Positions 1 to 8,549 of a stretch of 35,755 bases of DNA are shown piece after piece; position 1 is the stretch's first letter, and every line of letters starts with the position of its first letter. The notes beneath the pieces are model-generated. The model saw nothing but the letters and a program-made list of their open reading frames with translations, made no database searches and had not been told where the DNA came from. Location: contig DSBL01000146.1 of NCBI GenBank assembly GCA_011049455.1, positions 1 through 35,755 on the forward strand, given 5' to 3'. Source of the DNA: Desulfonatronum sp. (GTDB taxonomy: Bacteria; Desulfobacterota; Desulfovibrionia; Desulfovibrionales; Desulfonatronaceae). The translations under genes were made by a program, and so were the position numbers.

Positions 1-438
1 ATTGAAGCAGCGGAAACAGGGCACTTGGTGTTTTCCACCCTGCATACCATTTCCGCGGCGAAAACCATTGATCGCATCATCGAGGTCTTCCCCGGAGACG
101 TTCAGGCCCAGATCCGTTCAGGTCTCTCGGAATCCTTGCGCGCTGTGATTTCGCAAAATCTGTTCAAACGCGTGGATCGACCGGGCCGGGTTGCAGCCCT
201 GGAAATACTGGTGGGTATCCCGGCGGTACGCAATCTTATCCGGGAAAACAAGACATTTCAGATCAATTCGGTCATCGAAACCGGGAAGAAATACGGCATG
301 CAATCCCTGGACGATGCGATCATGAAACTGCTCAAGCAGGGTGCGATCTCCGCGATGGACGCCTATAACAAATCCGTGGTAAAATCCAAATTTAGGGAAT
401 TGCTGGCCGAACCACCTTTGGATTTCACCGAGGCTTGA
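1..438 (+). CDS. pilT: PilT-type pilus retraction ATPase, C-terminal fragment
   Basis: This is the C-terminal 145 residues of a type IV pilus twitching ATPase, cut off by the window start. The frame is open from base 1 and begins inside the His box (AAETGHLVFSTLHT), the PilT/VirB11-family motif after Walker B. The C-terminal domain reads like PilT (NLIRENK, then a GKKYGMQSLDDA segment). PilT proteins are cytoplasmic hexamers that power pilus depolymerisation. The stop lies 3 bases before the next ATPase gene, so the two form a tandem pilT-pilU type pair and are probably co-transcribed. The Walker motifs lie outside the window. The family call is sure; PilT versus a close paralogue is less so. 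Confidence 0.88.
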   Translation: MEAAETGHLVFSTLHTISAAKTIDRIIEVFPGDVQAQIRSGLSESLRAVISQNLFKRVDRPGRVAALEILVGIPAVRNLIRENKTFQINSVIETGKKYGMQSLDDAIMKLLKQGAISAMDAYNKSVVKSKFRELLAEPPLDFTEA

Positions 439-441
439 ACC

Positions 442-1614
442 ATGCTCCGCGCCCACCTTGACCATCTCATTGCCCAGGTTCTCGCCACGGCTCCGGACAC
501 ATCTGACATTCTTTTCGTTGTCGGAAAGCCCGTACAGGCGGAAGTGCACGGTGAGTTGACAGACGTCCCAACTTCCCTGATCAATGGCGAACTGGTTCCG
601 TTTCAGGTCCAATCCATTGGATTTTGCATGATGGCGGGCAATGCACGCCTTTACACCGACCTGATCGACCGGGGTTCCTGTGATCTTTCCTATGATCTTT
701 CGGGCACGGCGCGTTTTCGCGTAAATATTTTTTTCCAGCGCGGCTCCATTTCCATCGTCATGCGCAGACTGCCCACGGACATCCCCACTCTTCGCGAACT
801 CAAACTGCCGCCCCTGTTCCGTCAAATGGCCAGGGAACAGTTTGGCCTGATCCTGGTCACCGGCGGTACGGGCACTGGGAAATCCACCACTTTGGCCGCA
901 TTGATCGACGCCATTAATTCCACTTCTGCCAAGCATATCCTGACCCTCGAAGATCCAGTGGAATTCGTGCATCCCCACAAAAAGGGCACCGTGAACCAGC
1001 GGGAACTGGGCACGGATTTTGACGATTTTTCTTCGGGACTCCGAGCCGCTTTGCGCCAGGCGCCCAAGGTCATTCTCGTCGGGGAAATCCGCGACCGGGA
1101 AACCATTGAAATCGCCTTGCAAGCGTCGGAAACCGGCCATCTCGTCCTGGGCACCCTGCACACCAGCGATACCGGCCAAACCATAAACCGAATCATCGGC
1201 ATGTTTGAACTGTCCGAGGAACGCCTGATCCGACAACGTCTCTCCCAGGGATTGAAGTTCATCGTCTCCCAGAGGCTGGTACCGAAAATCGGCGGCGGGC
1301 GGGTGGCGGCCCTGGAGGTGTTGACGAACAACCTGCGCGTCAAGGAGTTGATCCTCAACGGAGAATCCAGCGACAAAACATTTTATAATATCGTTGAAAG
1401 CGGCGAGGCCTACGGCATGTTCACTTTTGACCAGCATTTGACCCGCCTTTTCGAAGAAAACAGCATCACCCAAGAAACAGCCATGAGCGCTGCCTCGGAT
1501 CGCTCCCGCCTGGGTCAGGCAATCAACCGAATCAAAACGGTCAGGGGAGAAAAAGTCACAGATATTCAGGGATTGGAATTGGATGTTGACTATGGTAGGG
1601 ACAATGATCAATAA
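442..1614 (+). CDS. pilU: PilT/PilU-type twitching motility ATPase
   Basis: A complete 390-residue secretion-superfamily ATPase. Visible motifs are Walker A GGTGTGKST at about residues 141-149, the Asp box (LTLEDPVEF, 167-175), Walker B (VILVGEIRD, 210-218) and the His box (ASETGHLVLGTLHT, 228-241). The C-terminal region (FTFDQHLTRLFEENSIT) resembles PilU more than PilT, and the preceding gene is PilT-like. The role is therefore probably accessory retraction ATPase at the inner face of the pilus machine. The ATG at 442 follows the pilT stop by 3 bases, with a GAGG ribosome site inside the end of pilT. No other pilus genes are in view. PilU rather than a second PilT is an inference from C-terminal similarity and gene order. 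Confidence 0.88.
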   Translation: MLRAHLDHLIAQVLATAPDTSDILFVVGKPVQAEVHGELTDVPTSLINGELVPFQVQSIGFCMMAGNARLYTDLIDRGSCDLSYDLSGTARFRVNIFFQRGSISIVMRRLPTDIPTLRELKLPPLFRQMAREQFGLILVTGGTGTGKSTTLAALIDAINSTSAKHILTLEDPVEFVHPHKKGTVNQRELGTDFDDFSSGLRAALRQAPKVILVGEIRDRETIEIALQASETGHLVLGTLHTSDTGQTINRIIGMFELSEERLIRQRLSQGLKFIVSQRLVPKIGGGRVAALEVLTNNLRVKELILNGESSDKTFYNIVESGEAYGMFTFDQHLTRLFEENSITQETAMSAASDRSRLGQAINRIKTVRGEKVTDIQGLELDVDYGRDNDQ

Positions 1615-1668
1615 AACAATCCCGTTTTTTCCTCGTCCGGCGTTTGTCCCTCCCATAGGAGAACCCTT

Positions 1669-2295
1669 GTGCGAATAACCTGCCCCAGCTGCCAGAAAAA
1701 ACTCGCCATCCCGGACGAAAAAATTCCACCTGGAGCGCAATTCAAGGCGACCTGCCCGGAATGCAACCATCTGTTCACGGTTTTTGCTCGGAGCATGCCT
1801 GATCAGGACGATCAGCCCAAGGCCACCACCGCGGCCACCATGGCTTCGATTCCGGAACCGGATGTTTTCCCGCCCGGAACGCGAACGGCCTTGCTGGTCA
1901 TGCGCGACCAGGCATGGATTGACCCTCTTACAGCCTCTCTGCGTGATCAAAACTATCAGGTCGCGATTCTGGATGATCCAGCATTATCCCTGGCCAAGCT
2001 GACAATCAATGCCTATGATCTGGCGGTATTTGAAGACAGCGATGAATACCGAACCCTCATGGGCCAAATTCACTCCTGGCCGGGAACAAAACGCAGAAAA
2101 ATCAATGTGGTGCTCATTGGTGATGAAGGGAAAAGCCTGCATCCCGGCCTCTCCTTCACAAGGGGGGTGGACTGCTATCTTCACCAAAAGGACCATGCCC
2201 GGGCCCATCAACTTCTGCAGGCGGCCATGGAAGGATTTGACGCGGCCTATCAGGCATGGCACACGGCAGCCAAAAGCTTGGGCAAGGAGAATTGA
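1669..2295 (+). CDS. Zinc-ribbon protein with degenerate receiver-like domain
   Basis: 208 residues. The N-terminus is an MJ0042-type zinc ribbon with two CxxC knuckles (C5/C8 and C29/C32). After a linker, residues 65-190 have alternating strand/helix character like a response regulator receiver (RTALLVMRDQAW, then DLAVFEDSDEY, then INVVLIGDEG). The acidic pocket and the Thr/Lys positions are not clearly conserved, so it may not be phosphorylated. GTG at 1669 is chosen because TAGGAGA sits just upstream and the zinc ribbon starts immediately. It lies 54 bases after the pilU-like gene and may be co-transcribed. Function unknown; a regulatory or scaffold protein for pili is only a guess from position. 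Confidence 0.72.
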   Translation: MRITCPSCQKKLAIPDEKIPPGAQFKATCPECNHLFTVFARSMPDQDDQPKATTAATMASIPEPDVFPPGTRTALLVMRDQAWIDPLTASLRDQNYQVAILDDPALSLAKLTINAYDLAVFEDSDEYRTLMGQIHSWPGTKRRKINVVLIGDEGKSLHPGLSFTRGVDCYLHQKDHARAHQLLQAAMEGFDAAYQAWHTAAKSLGKEN

Positions 2296-2300
2296 GGAAC

Positions 2301-2573
2301 ATGGAGCAACGGCGCAAAGCGCGGCTACTCAACTGCCTGCAAACCATCCTGGACATGGAGTCGGAGTTGCGCTCTATCCGGGAGGCTGGATCCATTCTTG
2401 GGGAGCTGACCTCATTGCGATCCATCATGCGTGAATTGAAACTCGGACAAATGCAATTGGAGGAAAGTGATGTTTTGCGCATTGAAAACGCAACCATGGC
2501 CTTTTTGCATGAGCTGGAAGTCCATTTTCAAAATAACGACGGCAAATCCATTGCGCATGGTCTCCTGCAGTAG
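2301..2573 (+). CDS. Small helical protein, unknown
   Basis: A 90-residue charged protein with no cysteine knuckle, signal peptide or membrane segment. It looks all-helical, with heptad-like Leu/Ile/Met spacing (LTSLRSIMRELKLGQMQLEE) that suggests a short coiled coil. ATG 2301 is chosen because GGAGA and GAGG lie just upstream and the previous gene ends at 2295; a longer frame would overlap that gene. The tight spacing places it in one transcription unit with the zinc-ribbon gene. I do not recognise the family. Confidence 0.6.
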   Translation: MEQRRKARLLNCLQTILDMESELRSIREAGSILGELTSLRSIMRELKLGQMQLEESDVLRIENATMAFLHELEVHFQNNDGKSIAHGLLQ

Positions 2574-2702
2574 CTGTTCTGGGAACGGTGCACACGGTTA
2601 TCCTGAACTTTTTTTATGGCCTTTGACGATCATCTTTTTTCGTTTCGTCATGGATCATACCCGGGCAGCGTTTTTTTTGCCGGTTGTAAACAAAAGCTCA
2701 TC

Positions 2703-3002
2703 ATGAACATCCTGAAATTTCTTTGCGTTTTTTTCCTAATCCTGAGCTTTTTTCTGGGATGGAGACTTATCGGCCACCAGGACGGTTTGACCTCGTACCT
2801 GAATTTACGGGACCGAAGAGACGTTCTTTTGGGACATCTCTCGGCAATCGAAGCACAAAACATCAACCTGAGCAAGGAAATCCGCAGATTGACATCGGAT
2901 CGCGAATATCTGGAAAGTGTTATCCGAGTGGAAATGCATTATCTGCGGCCCGACGAAGTACTCTATATTCCACGGAACGACTCTTTTCGGAGATCGCCAT
3001 GA
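2703..3002 (+). CDS. FtsB/DivIC-like septum formation initiator
   Basis: 99 residues with the FtsB/DivIC plan: a short cytoplasmic tail, one membrane helix at about residues 4-22 (LKFLCVFFLILSFFLGWRLI), a coiled coil at 28-70, then a conserved-looking tail (YLESVIRVEMHYLRPDEVLY) matching the 'E..aR..l.y..p.E..y' pattern of the family. FtsB bridges FtsQ and FtsL in the periplasm during division. ATG 2703 puts the membrane helix at the N-terminus, although the ribosome site there is weak and an earlier start is possible. The stop overlaps the next ATG (ATGA). The bases from 2574 to 2702 hold no gene I can support. Confidence 0.8.
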   Translation: MNILKFLCVFFLILSFFLGWRLIGHQDGLTSYLNLRDRRDVLLGHLSAIEAQNINLSKEIRRLTSDREYLESVIRVEMHYLRPDEVLYIPRNDSFRRSP

Positions 3003-4102
3003 ACGCCAAAATCGCCTGGTTTGAAGAATTACTGGCCCTTGAGCCGAACTCCAAGCTTTTCCTTTCCCTGGCCCGGGCCTATCTCCAGGATGAACGGATC
3101 ATAGACGCGGCCCAAGTTCTGCGAAAGGGTCTTTCCTTTCATCCTGAACACCTTGAAGCCCGCCTATTGCTGATCCGCTGCCTCACGGAACTCCATGATG
3201 ACGATGAGGCCAAAAAGGTAACGCAAAGCCTGGCGAATACTTTGGCGGGTCATCCTGTTTTCTGGAATCTCTGGGCTGAAATCAGCAGGAAATCCTCCCG
3301 GCAAGACATAGCCCTGACCTTGCGGCTTCTGGTAAAACTTTTCCACGGCGAATCAATCAATTGGGGGCATATCTTGGAGCAAGGTTTGAAGGCCGTAGTC
3401 CTTGCCGAACCAAAAGGGTTCAACGATGCCCCCCGGGATGAAACACCGGAGGCCCCTGCCGGCGCCCCGGAAGAAATGCCTCAAGATGAGACGCCCGAGA
3501 AGAATACAAAAATCGCACTGGAAAAACAGGCGATGGACACCACGGAAAACGACGCCCGGGAACAATTCGCAGCAAGCGATTCCCCGGCGGATGCGGATAA
3601 AATGGCTGTGGACCGAAACGTCGAGCATCCTGTGGTGATTCAATCGAGAATTCCCCTGCCAAAGCCTGAAGAAATTCCGGGATACGAACGTACCAGGGTT
3701 TCCGTATCGCCGGGGATGGACAAACAATCAGCCAAGCCCGAATCCAGGGCCGATACGTCCGCCTCCACGGAGCCCGTACTCTCCGAAACGGAACGTCGTT
3801 ATTACGAGACAAGAACTTATGCGGCCCTTCTGGCCGACCAGGGAGAAATCCAGGAGGCCCTGGAACTTTACGGCAAACTCCTGGTTGCTTCCAAAGACGA
3901 AGAGCAACGCCTTGACTTGGAGGATCGCATTCAGGAACTCAAGGAAAAAATCCAAAAGTCGCAAACACCGCCCGGATTCCTGCAAGGCGCAAAAAACAGC
4001 CCAACCAAGGACAAAGCTTCCAAAGAAACCATGAAATCCCCCGAACTGATTCAAACACTCACCCGTCTGGCCCAGCGACTGGAAGCCAGAGGCGGCTCCT
4101 GA
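2999..4102 (+). CDS. Tetratricopeptide repeat protein with disordered linker
   Basis: 367 residues, starting at an ATG that overlaps the FtsB-like stop by 4 bases. Residues 1-120 form TPR-like helices (LFLSLARAYLQDERIIDAAQVLRKGL and the following repeat). Residues 145-260 are low-complexity, rich in Pro, Glu, Asp and Lys (ETPEAPAGAPEEMPQDETPE), and are probably disordered. A second helical/TPR segment follows (YAALLADQGEIQEALELYGKLL, about 275-320). There is no signal peptide. It probably acts as a cytoplasmic or membrane-associated adaptor. Coupling to the FtsB-like gene makes a division or envelope link possible but unproven. Confidence 0.78.
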   Translation: MNAKIAWFEELLALEPNSKLFLSLARAYLQDERIIDAAQVLRKGLSFHPEHLEARLLLIRCLTELHDDDEAKKVTQSLANTLAGHPVFWNLWAEISRKSSRQDIALTLRLLVKLFHGESINWGHILEQGLKAVVLAEPKGFNDAPRDETPEAPAGAPEEMPQDETPEKNTKIALEKQAMDTTENDAREQFAASDSPADADKMAVDRNVEHPVVIQSRIPLPKPEEIPGYERTRVSVSPGMDKQSAKPESRADTSASTEPVLSETERRYYETRTYAALLADQGEIQEALELYGKLLVASKDEEQRLDLEDRIQELKEKIQKSQTPPGFLQGAKNSPTKDKASKETMKSPELIQTLTRLAQRLEARGGS

Positions 4103-4137
4103 TCGCCTTCCAAAAACAATGCATACTGGAGTTTTCC

Positions 4138-4905
4138 GTGTCCACAACCATGCTCTCCAAACATCTCATATTCCTATGCGCCCTTGTTCTGCTTCTGTCC
4201 GGATGCAGCACGGCGCGCGATGTCTGGGACAAAACCTCCGATCTTTATGAGACCTATATTGATCCCAAACCGACACTCGATCTGCAGCGCAGCGACGGAG
4301 TGTCCAAAAAAGAACAGCAGCTGGCCATGCAGTTCAGCGTCATGGACCAGCAGCTGGAACTGCTTCTCCGATCCCTGGCTCCCCAGGACGTCTTTCCCTC
4401 TCCGGCCTGGTTCAACGACATGAACCATCGATTTCCTTGGCTGACGGGAATCATGGCCGTGGACACACAGGGAGAAATACTCGCCCGGCATCCTGAAGCA
4501 CCTCTTAAACTCATTTCAACCGCGCCCCTGCTGGAAAAGGAATGGTCCATCATCCAGCGCGGACTGGAAGGCTATGTCCTGGACACTTCCCTGGGACCAG
4601 AACTGGTCGTGGCCGGACCTTTTTTTCGTGACGGCCTCTGGCAGGGACTGCTTGCGGTTCATTTTGATCCCCGCAACCTGATCGACCTGTCCCAGGAACC
4701 CGACAGTCTGGTTCTGCTCACGCCCGAGGCACTCCTATGGAGCGGCCCGGATCAATCATCAGGCCTTGAGCTGCTCAACGCCCCCTGGGATGAACTACTC
4801 AAAAACAGGGTGCAAGGCCGGTGGTTGTCGGAAAACAGAGTTTTCGCCTGGATTTCCCGTCCCGTTGGCGAAATGCGACTGATCTATGCCGTTGCCGTGG
4901 ACTAG
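4138..4905 (+). CDS. Lipoprotein with Cache/PAS-like sensor fold
   Basis: 255 residues with a clear lipoprotein signal: a hydrophobic stretch and lipobox LLSGC ending at Cys23. The mature part has a helix (KEQQLAMQFSVMDQQLELLLRSL) followed by sheet-rich sequence like a periplasmic Cache (dCache/PDC) domain, for example WLTGIMAVDTQGEILARHP and VVAGPFFRDGLWQGLLAVHF. Cache domains usually sit in chemoreceptors or kinases; here there is no membrane-crossing output domain. GTG 4138 follows CTGGAG; ATG 4150 would also keep the signal peptide. It ends 24 bases before fbp. The lipoprotein assignment is strong; the Cache fold is read by eye. Confidence 0.72.
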   Translation: MSTTMLSKHLIFLCALVLLLSGCSTARDVWDKTSDLYETYIDPKPTLDLQRSDGVSKKEQQLAMQFSVMDQQLELLLRSLAPQDVFPSPAWFNDMNHRFPWLTGIMAVDTQGEILARHPEAPLKLISTAPLLEKEWSIIQRGLEGYVLDTSLGPELVVAGPFFRDGLWQGLLAVHFDPRNLIDLSQEPDSLVLLTPEALLWSGPDQSSGLELLNAPWDELLKNRVQGRWLSENRVFAWISRPVGEMRLIYAVAVD

Positions 4906-4929
4906 CCGTTGAACAAAGGAGAACTTCCG

Positions 4930-5943
4930 ATGTCGCAAATCACGGTCATTGAGCACCTGCTCTATCACCAGAAGGAATCCCCCATGGCCACAGGCCGTTT
5001 CACCCGCCTGCTGTCGGAAATGATCCTGTCCGGCAAGATAATCAACCAGGAGGTGAACAAAGCAGGCTTGGTGGAAATCCTGGGTCTTACCGGAGAAACC
5101 AATGTCCAGGGCGAAAAGGTCCGCAAACTGGATGAATTCGCAAATCATGTCCTCGAGCACCGTCTCCAACGCGCCGGCGTGCTTTGTGCGCTCGCCTCCG
5201 AGGAAAAGGCCGATCTGATCACTATCCCCAAGGATTATCCCCAAGGCGACTACATCTTGATTTTCGATCCCCTGGACGGTTCGTCCAACATAGACGCCAA
5301 TGTCAGCATCGGCACAATTTTCTCCATTTTCAGGCGCACCAGCCCCAGCCATGAACCAGTGACCCTGGCCGACGTTCTGCAGAGGGGAGCGGAACAGGTG
5401 GCCGCCGGGTACATGATCTATGGTTCCTCAACTATGCTGGTCTATACCACGGGCAACGGCGTGCACGGGTTCACCCTGGATCCCAGTGTTGGAGAATTCC
5501 TGCTTTCCCACCCGGATATTCGTACCCCGAAATTCGGAAAAATATATTCCGCCAACGAGGGGTATTGGCATTACTGGGACGAGGCGACGCGCAAGGCCAT
5601 AACCTATTTTAAGAACCCGGATAATGAGCGACACCAAGTCTACAGTTCCCGCTACATCGGATCTTTGGTGGCGGACTTTCATCGCAACCTGCTTTATGGC
5701 GGCATATTCCTGTATCCGGCCGATAAACGAGACCCCAAACACCCCCACGGCAAGCTTCGGCTGATGTGCGAGGCCAATCCTCTGGCCATGATTGTTGAAC
5801 AAGCCGGGGGTTTGGCCACTGACGGCATCAACCGCATCCTTGACATCCAGCCCGCTGAACTGCACCAGCGGGTACCGCTGGTGATCGGATCATACGATGA
5901 CGTGAGCAGGGTCCGCGAATTCATGCTCCGCGACGCCGCATAG
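4930..5943 (+). CDS. fbp: Fructose-1,6-bisphosphatase, class I
   Basis: 337 residues, the usual class I length. It hydrolyses fructose 1,6-bisphosphate to fructose 6-phosphate in gluconeogenesis, in the cytoplasm. The metal-binding signature [11 protein letters not shown] is at about residues 112-122, preceded by the acidic pair EE at 91-92. The C-terminal substrate region contains [23 protein letters not shown] 4930 is chosen over an upstream in-frame start because AAAGGAGAA lies 7 bases before it and the family N-terminus (ITVIEHLL) starts there. It is followed by tsaD after 34 bases. Confidence 0.97.
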   Translation: MSQITVIEHLLYHQKESPMATGRFTRLLSEMILSGKIINQEVNKAGLVEILGLTGETNVQGEKVRKLDEFANHVLEHRLQRAGVLCALASEEKADLITIPKDYPQGDYILIFDPLDGSSNIDANVSIGTIFSIFRRTSPSHEPVTLADVLQRGAEQVAAGYMIYGSSTMLVYTTGNGVHGFTLDPSVGEFLLSHPDIRTPKFGKIYSANEGYWHYWDEATRKAITYFKNPDNERHQVYSSRYIGSLVADFHRNLLYGGIFLYPADKRDPKHPHGKLRLMCEANPLAMIVEQAGGLATDGINRILDIQPAELHQRVPLVIGSYDDVSRVREFMLRDAA

Positions 5944-5977
5944 CAAGATATAGCAAGCGGCTTAACCACATACCTTA

Positions 5978-7066
5978 ATGCGTTGTCTAGGTATTGAAAC
6001 CTCCTGCGACGAGACATCCTTTGCCCTGGTGCAGGACGGCCGCCTGCTCGCCCAAGTCCTGCACTCCCAGGAGAACTTGCACGCCCTGTTCGGAGGAGTT
6101 GTTCCTGAACTGGCCTCCAGGCGCCATTTGCAGACGATGCCGGGCCTTCTTCGCGGTTTGTTCCAAAAAACAGGCCTGACGCCGAATGACATCCACATCA
6201 TTGCCGTGGCCAGGGGGCCCGGCCTTCTAGGCGCCCTGCTGGTGGGTTTGGGCCTGGCCAAGGGGTTGGCCATGTCCCTGCATGTCCCCCTGGTGGGTGT
6301 AAACCATCTGCACGCACATCTTTTAGCTCCCGGCCTGGAGCAACAGCTTCTTTTCCCGGCCTTGGGCCTTCTGGTTTCCGGAGGGCATACCCATTTGTAC
6401 CGCATAGAGGCAGCGGATCAATTCCATATTTTGGGGCGCTGTCTGGACGACGCGGCCGGAGAGGCTCTGGACAAATCAGCCTCCCTGCTGAACATGCCCT
6501 ATCCAGGCGGTCGCCATGTGGACCAAGTGGCCGCCATGGCCGAACCTGACCGGACCCTGCTTCCCAAACCGTATCTGGACAACCAGAACCTGGATTTCAG
6601 CTTCAGCGGCCTTAAAACAGCCGTAGCCCATCATGTCGCCGACCACGCACACCTTCGCTTGCCGAAATTGGCAAACACTTCGGAGATTTTGGAATGGGCG
6701 AGAACATCACCAGATTTCCGCATATTTTGTGCTTCCCTGAATTGGACCATCACGGAAACACTGCGCATAAAGGTGGAACGAGCCCTGCGCCAAGCCGGAC
6801 CTGTGTCTTCGCTGATTGTGGCCGGAGGCGTGGCGGCCAACACCATGCTGCGCCAAACCCTTGCGCGGACGGCTCAACAATGGCGGATCCCCTTGATCCT
6901 GCCCAACCCTTCCTTGTGCACCGACAATGCCGCCATGATCGCCTATGCGGGCCTGTTGCTTTTTGAAAAGGGATGGATGCACGGCCTTGACCTGGAAGCC
7001 TTTCCCCGGGGCAAACCCATCCCATGGGACTATTCTTTCCGGGAAAATGTACCGATCAATGCCTGA
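5978..7066 (+). CDS. tsaD: tRNA N6-adenosine threonylcarbamoyltransferase TsaD
   Basis: 362 residues. TsaD transfers the threonylcarbamoyl group to A37 of ANN-decoding tRNAs, with TsaB/E and the TsaC/Sua5 product. Family marks are the ASKHA start GIETSCDET (5-13), the iron/zinc ligand pair H110/H114 in VNHLHAHLLAP, LVSGGHTHLY (132-141), the CLDDAAGEALDK motif (155-166) and the glycine-rich VAGGVAANTMLR near the C-terminus. It starts at the ATG at 5978 with only a weak ribosome site. The TsaB and TsaE partners are not in the window. Confidence 0.96.
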   Translation: MRCLGIETSCDETSFALVQDGRLLAQVLHSQENLHALFGGVVPELASRRHLQTMPGLLRGLFQKTGLTPNDIHIIAVARGPGLLGALLVGLGLAKGLAMSLHVPLVGVNHLHAHLLAPGLEQQLLFPALGLLVSGGHTHLYRIEAADQFHILGRCLDDAAGEALDKSASLLNMPYPGGRHVDQVAAMAEPDRTLLPKPYLDNQNLDFSFSGLKTAVAHHVADHAHLRLPKLANTSEILEWARTSPDFRIFCASLNWTITETLRIKVERALRQAGPVSSLIVAGGVAANTMLRQTLARTAQQWRIPLILPNPSLCTDNAAMIAYAGLLLFEKGWMHGLDLEAFPRGKPIPWDYSFRENVPINA

Positions 7067-7148
7067 CCCATGCTCATTGGATCGGAAACAACGGACGCGG
7101 CCATACCCGCTGGGGTTTCATTTTCAGCACATGCGATCAAGCCTCTCC

Positions 7149-7196
7149 TTGACACTTTATGCTGACCAAACTACGGTTGCTCTCCTACGAGCAACC
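7149..7196 (+). promoter_or_regulatory. Candidate trxA promoter with dyad
   Basis: A perfect -35 hexamer TTGACA (7149-7154) is followed 17 bases later by a poor -10 (TACGGT, 7172-7177). The -10 overlaps a perfect inverted repeat GGTTGCTC-N6-GAGCAACC (7175-7182 and 7189-7196). This suggests a regulated promoter for trxA, whose ATG lies about 90 bases further on. A better -10-like TATGAT occurs at 7223-7228 without a good -35. The promoter call is tentative; the dyad is exact. Confidence 0.35.
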
Positions 7197-7286
7197 TTAC
7201 GAAAATTGAATTTTTCGGATGTTATGATACATCTTTGTTCCAGGTGACAAAAAAAACAGAGAACCAGTTATGCAAAGGAGAATGTC

Positions 7287-7604
7287 ATGGCCCATGAAGT
7301 GAATGATACCAATTTTGACGCTGAAGTTCTGCAATGCGATCTTCCCGTGCTTGTGGACTTTTGGGCTCCCTGGTGCGGTCCTTGCCGTGCGATTGCTCCG
7401 GTTGTTGAAGAATTAACCCAGGAATTGTCCGGTCAAGTGAAAATCGCGAAAATGAACGTGGATGAAAATTCCAAGACGCCTTCCCGCTTCGGCATTCGAG
7501 CCATCCCGACGCTGATTCTGTTCAAAAACGGTGAAGTGCTGGAACAGCTCACCGGCGCCGTCTCCAAGATAAGCATCAAGGAAATGATCTCAAAAAAAAT
7601 CTAG
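7287..7604 (+). CDS. trxA: Thioredoxin
   Basis: 105 residues, the standard thioredoxin length, with active site WCGPC at 29-33 (VDFWAPWCGPCRAIAP) and the cis-proline P74 in RAIPTLILF. It is a cytoplasmic dithiol-disulfide oxidoreductase. The ATG follows a strong AAGGAGA ribosome site with good spacing. No thioredoxin reductase gene is adjacent. The 220-base gap upstream carries a dyad and promoter-like elements, so trxA probably has its own promoter. Confidence 0.97.
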   Translation: MAHEVNDTNFDAEVLQCDLPVLVDFWAPWCGPCRAIAPVVEELTQELSGQVKIAKMNVDENSKTPSRFGIRAIPTLILFKNGEVLEQLTGAVSKISIKEMISKKI

Positions 7605-7640
7605 TCGGCTCATGAAATCCTTAGATGCCATGCTGATCCG

Positions 7641-7669
7641 GGGCGGCCTTGCTTGGTGGACGGCCGCCC
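7641..7669 (+). terminator. GC-rich hairpin after trxA
   Basis: Perfect inverted repeat GGGCGGCC (7641-7648) and GGCCGCCC (7662-7669) with a 13-base loop, 37 bases after the trxA stop. There is no T-run, so it is a weak candidate for an intrinsic terminator; it may instead be an attenuating or mRNA-stabilising stem before bamD. Confidence 0.35.
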
Positions 7670-7754
7670 TTCGCGCGTTGCTTGCCAAAAACCACATGCC
7701 TTTCGGACATGGCATCACCATGGCCCATCCAGCCCCTCAACTCCTGGACCAATC

Positions 7755-8489
7755 GTGACAATACCACGTCCACTTGCTTTCCTGTCCTGCGTGACAATGC
7801 TCTGGCTGCTGTCCGGTTGCGGCATCATTGATTATTATTTCCTGCCCCCTCCCGAGGACACCGCCCAGGAACTGGCCCAGGCCGGTTTCGAGGCCATGGA
7901 AGCCAAGGAGTATCGACAGGCGATCACCTATTTCACCAAACTCAAGGATCGCTATCCTTTCAGCCCATACACTTCCGCAGCCGAGCTGGCCCTGGGAGAC
8001 GCCTTTTTCCTGTCCGGACAATACGAGGCAGCGGCTCAGACCTATCTTGAATTCGAATCCCTTCACCCGGGGCATGAATCCATTCCCTATGTACTTTTCC
8101 AGGTTGGGATGTCCTATCTCAGGCAGTTCCGCTCCATTGACCGGCCCACGGACAATATGGAGATGGCTCTGCAATATTTCACACGGCTGCAGGAGTCCTA
8201 TCCCCAATCAACCCAGGCCGCCGATGCGCAGCGCTTTATTTTGGAAGCACGCCGCTACAAGGCCGAACATGAACTCTACGTTGCGGATCTTTACTGGCGT
8301 AAAAAGGAATACGGACCCGCATGGAAACGGTACTCAGCCGTGGCCGTAGACTATGCAGACATTACAGACATTGCCGAATATGCTGAAAAGCAAAGCAATT
8401 TCTCCTACTATCTCTTTCAGAAGGAACAATCCCAGAAAGACCGGGAAAAGCGCGAAGGAACCTGGAAAAAACTTCTTGACTGGCTCTGA
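7755..8489 (+). CDS. bamD: Outer membrane assembly lipoprotein BamD
   Basis: 244 residues from GTG 7755, close to the usual BamD length. A type II signal peptide ends in the lipobox LLSGC (18-22). TPR-type helices follow (FEAMEAKEYRQAITYFTKLK, then AAQTYLEFESLHPGHESIPY), as in the YfiO/BamD family; the PFSPYTSAAELALGDA and FRSIDRPTDN segments are typical. BamD is the essential periplasmic lipoprotein of the beta-barrel assembly complex. GTG 7755 is preferred because an earlier start would put over 30 extra residues ahead of the signal peptide; the ribosome site is weak. Other bam genes are not adjacent. Confidence 0.92.
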   Translation: MTIPRPLAFLSCVTMLWLLSGCGIIDYYFLPPPEDTAQELAQAGFEAMEAKEYRQAITYFTKLKDRYPFSPYTSAAELALGDAFFLSGQYEAAAQTYLEFESLHPGHESIPYVLFQVGMSYLRQFRSIDRPTDNMEMALQYFTRLQESYPQSTQAADAQRFILEARRYKAEHELYVADLYWRKKEYGPAWKRYSAVAVDYADITDIAEYAEKQSNFSYYLFQKEQSQKDREKREGTWKKLLDWL

Positions 8490-8549
8490 GCCGCTGTGTT
8501 TGGTGCAGAAACAAGGGGTTGCTTTCGCTGTTTTCAAGGTTGATTTTGC

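Noticed and set aside
118-1950. 610-residue open frame on the minus strand opposite the pilus genes
   Set aside because: It lies antisense to clear ATPase genes with all their motifs, has Gly/Gln/Arg-rich composition and matches no family; it is a codon-bias shadow.
5941-5957. Short direct repeat ATAGCAAG after fbp
   Set aside because: Two short copies only; too small to distinguish from chance.
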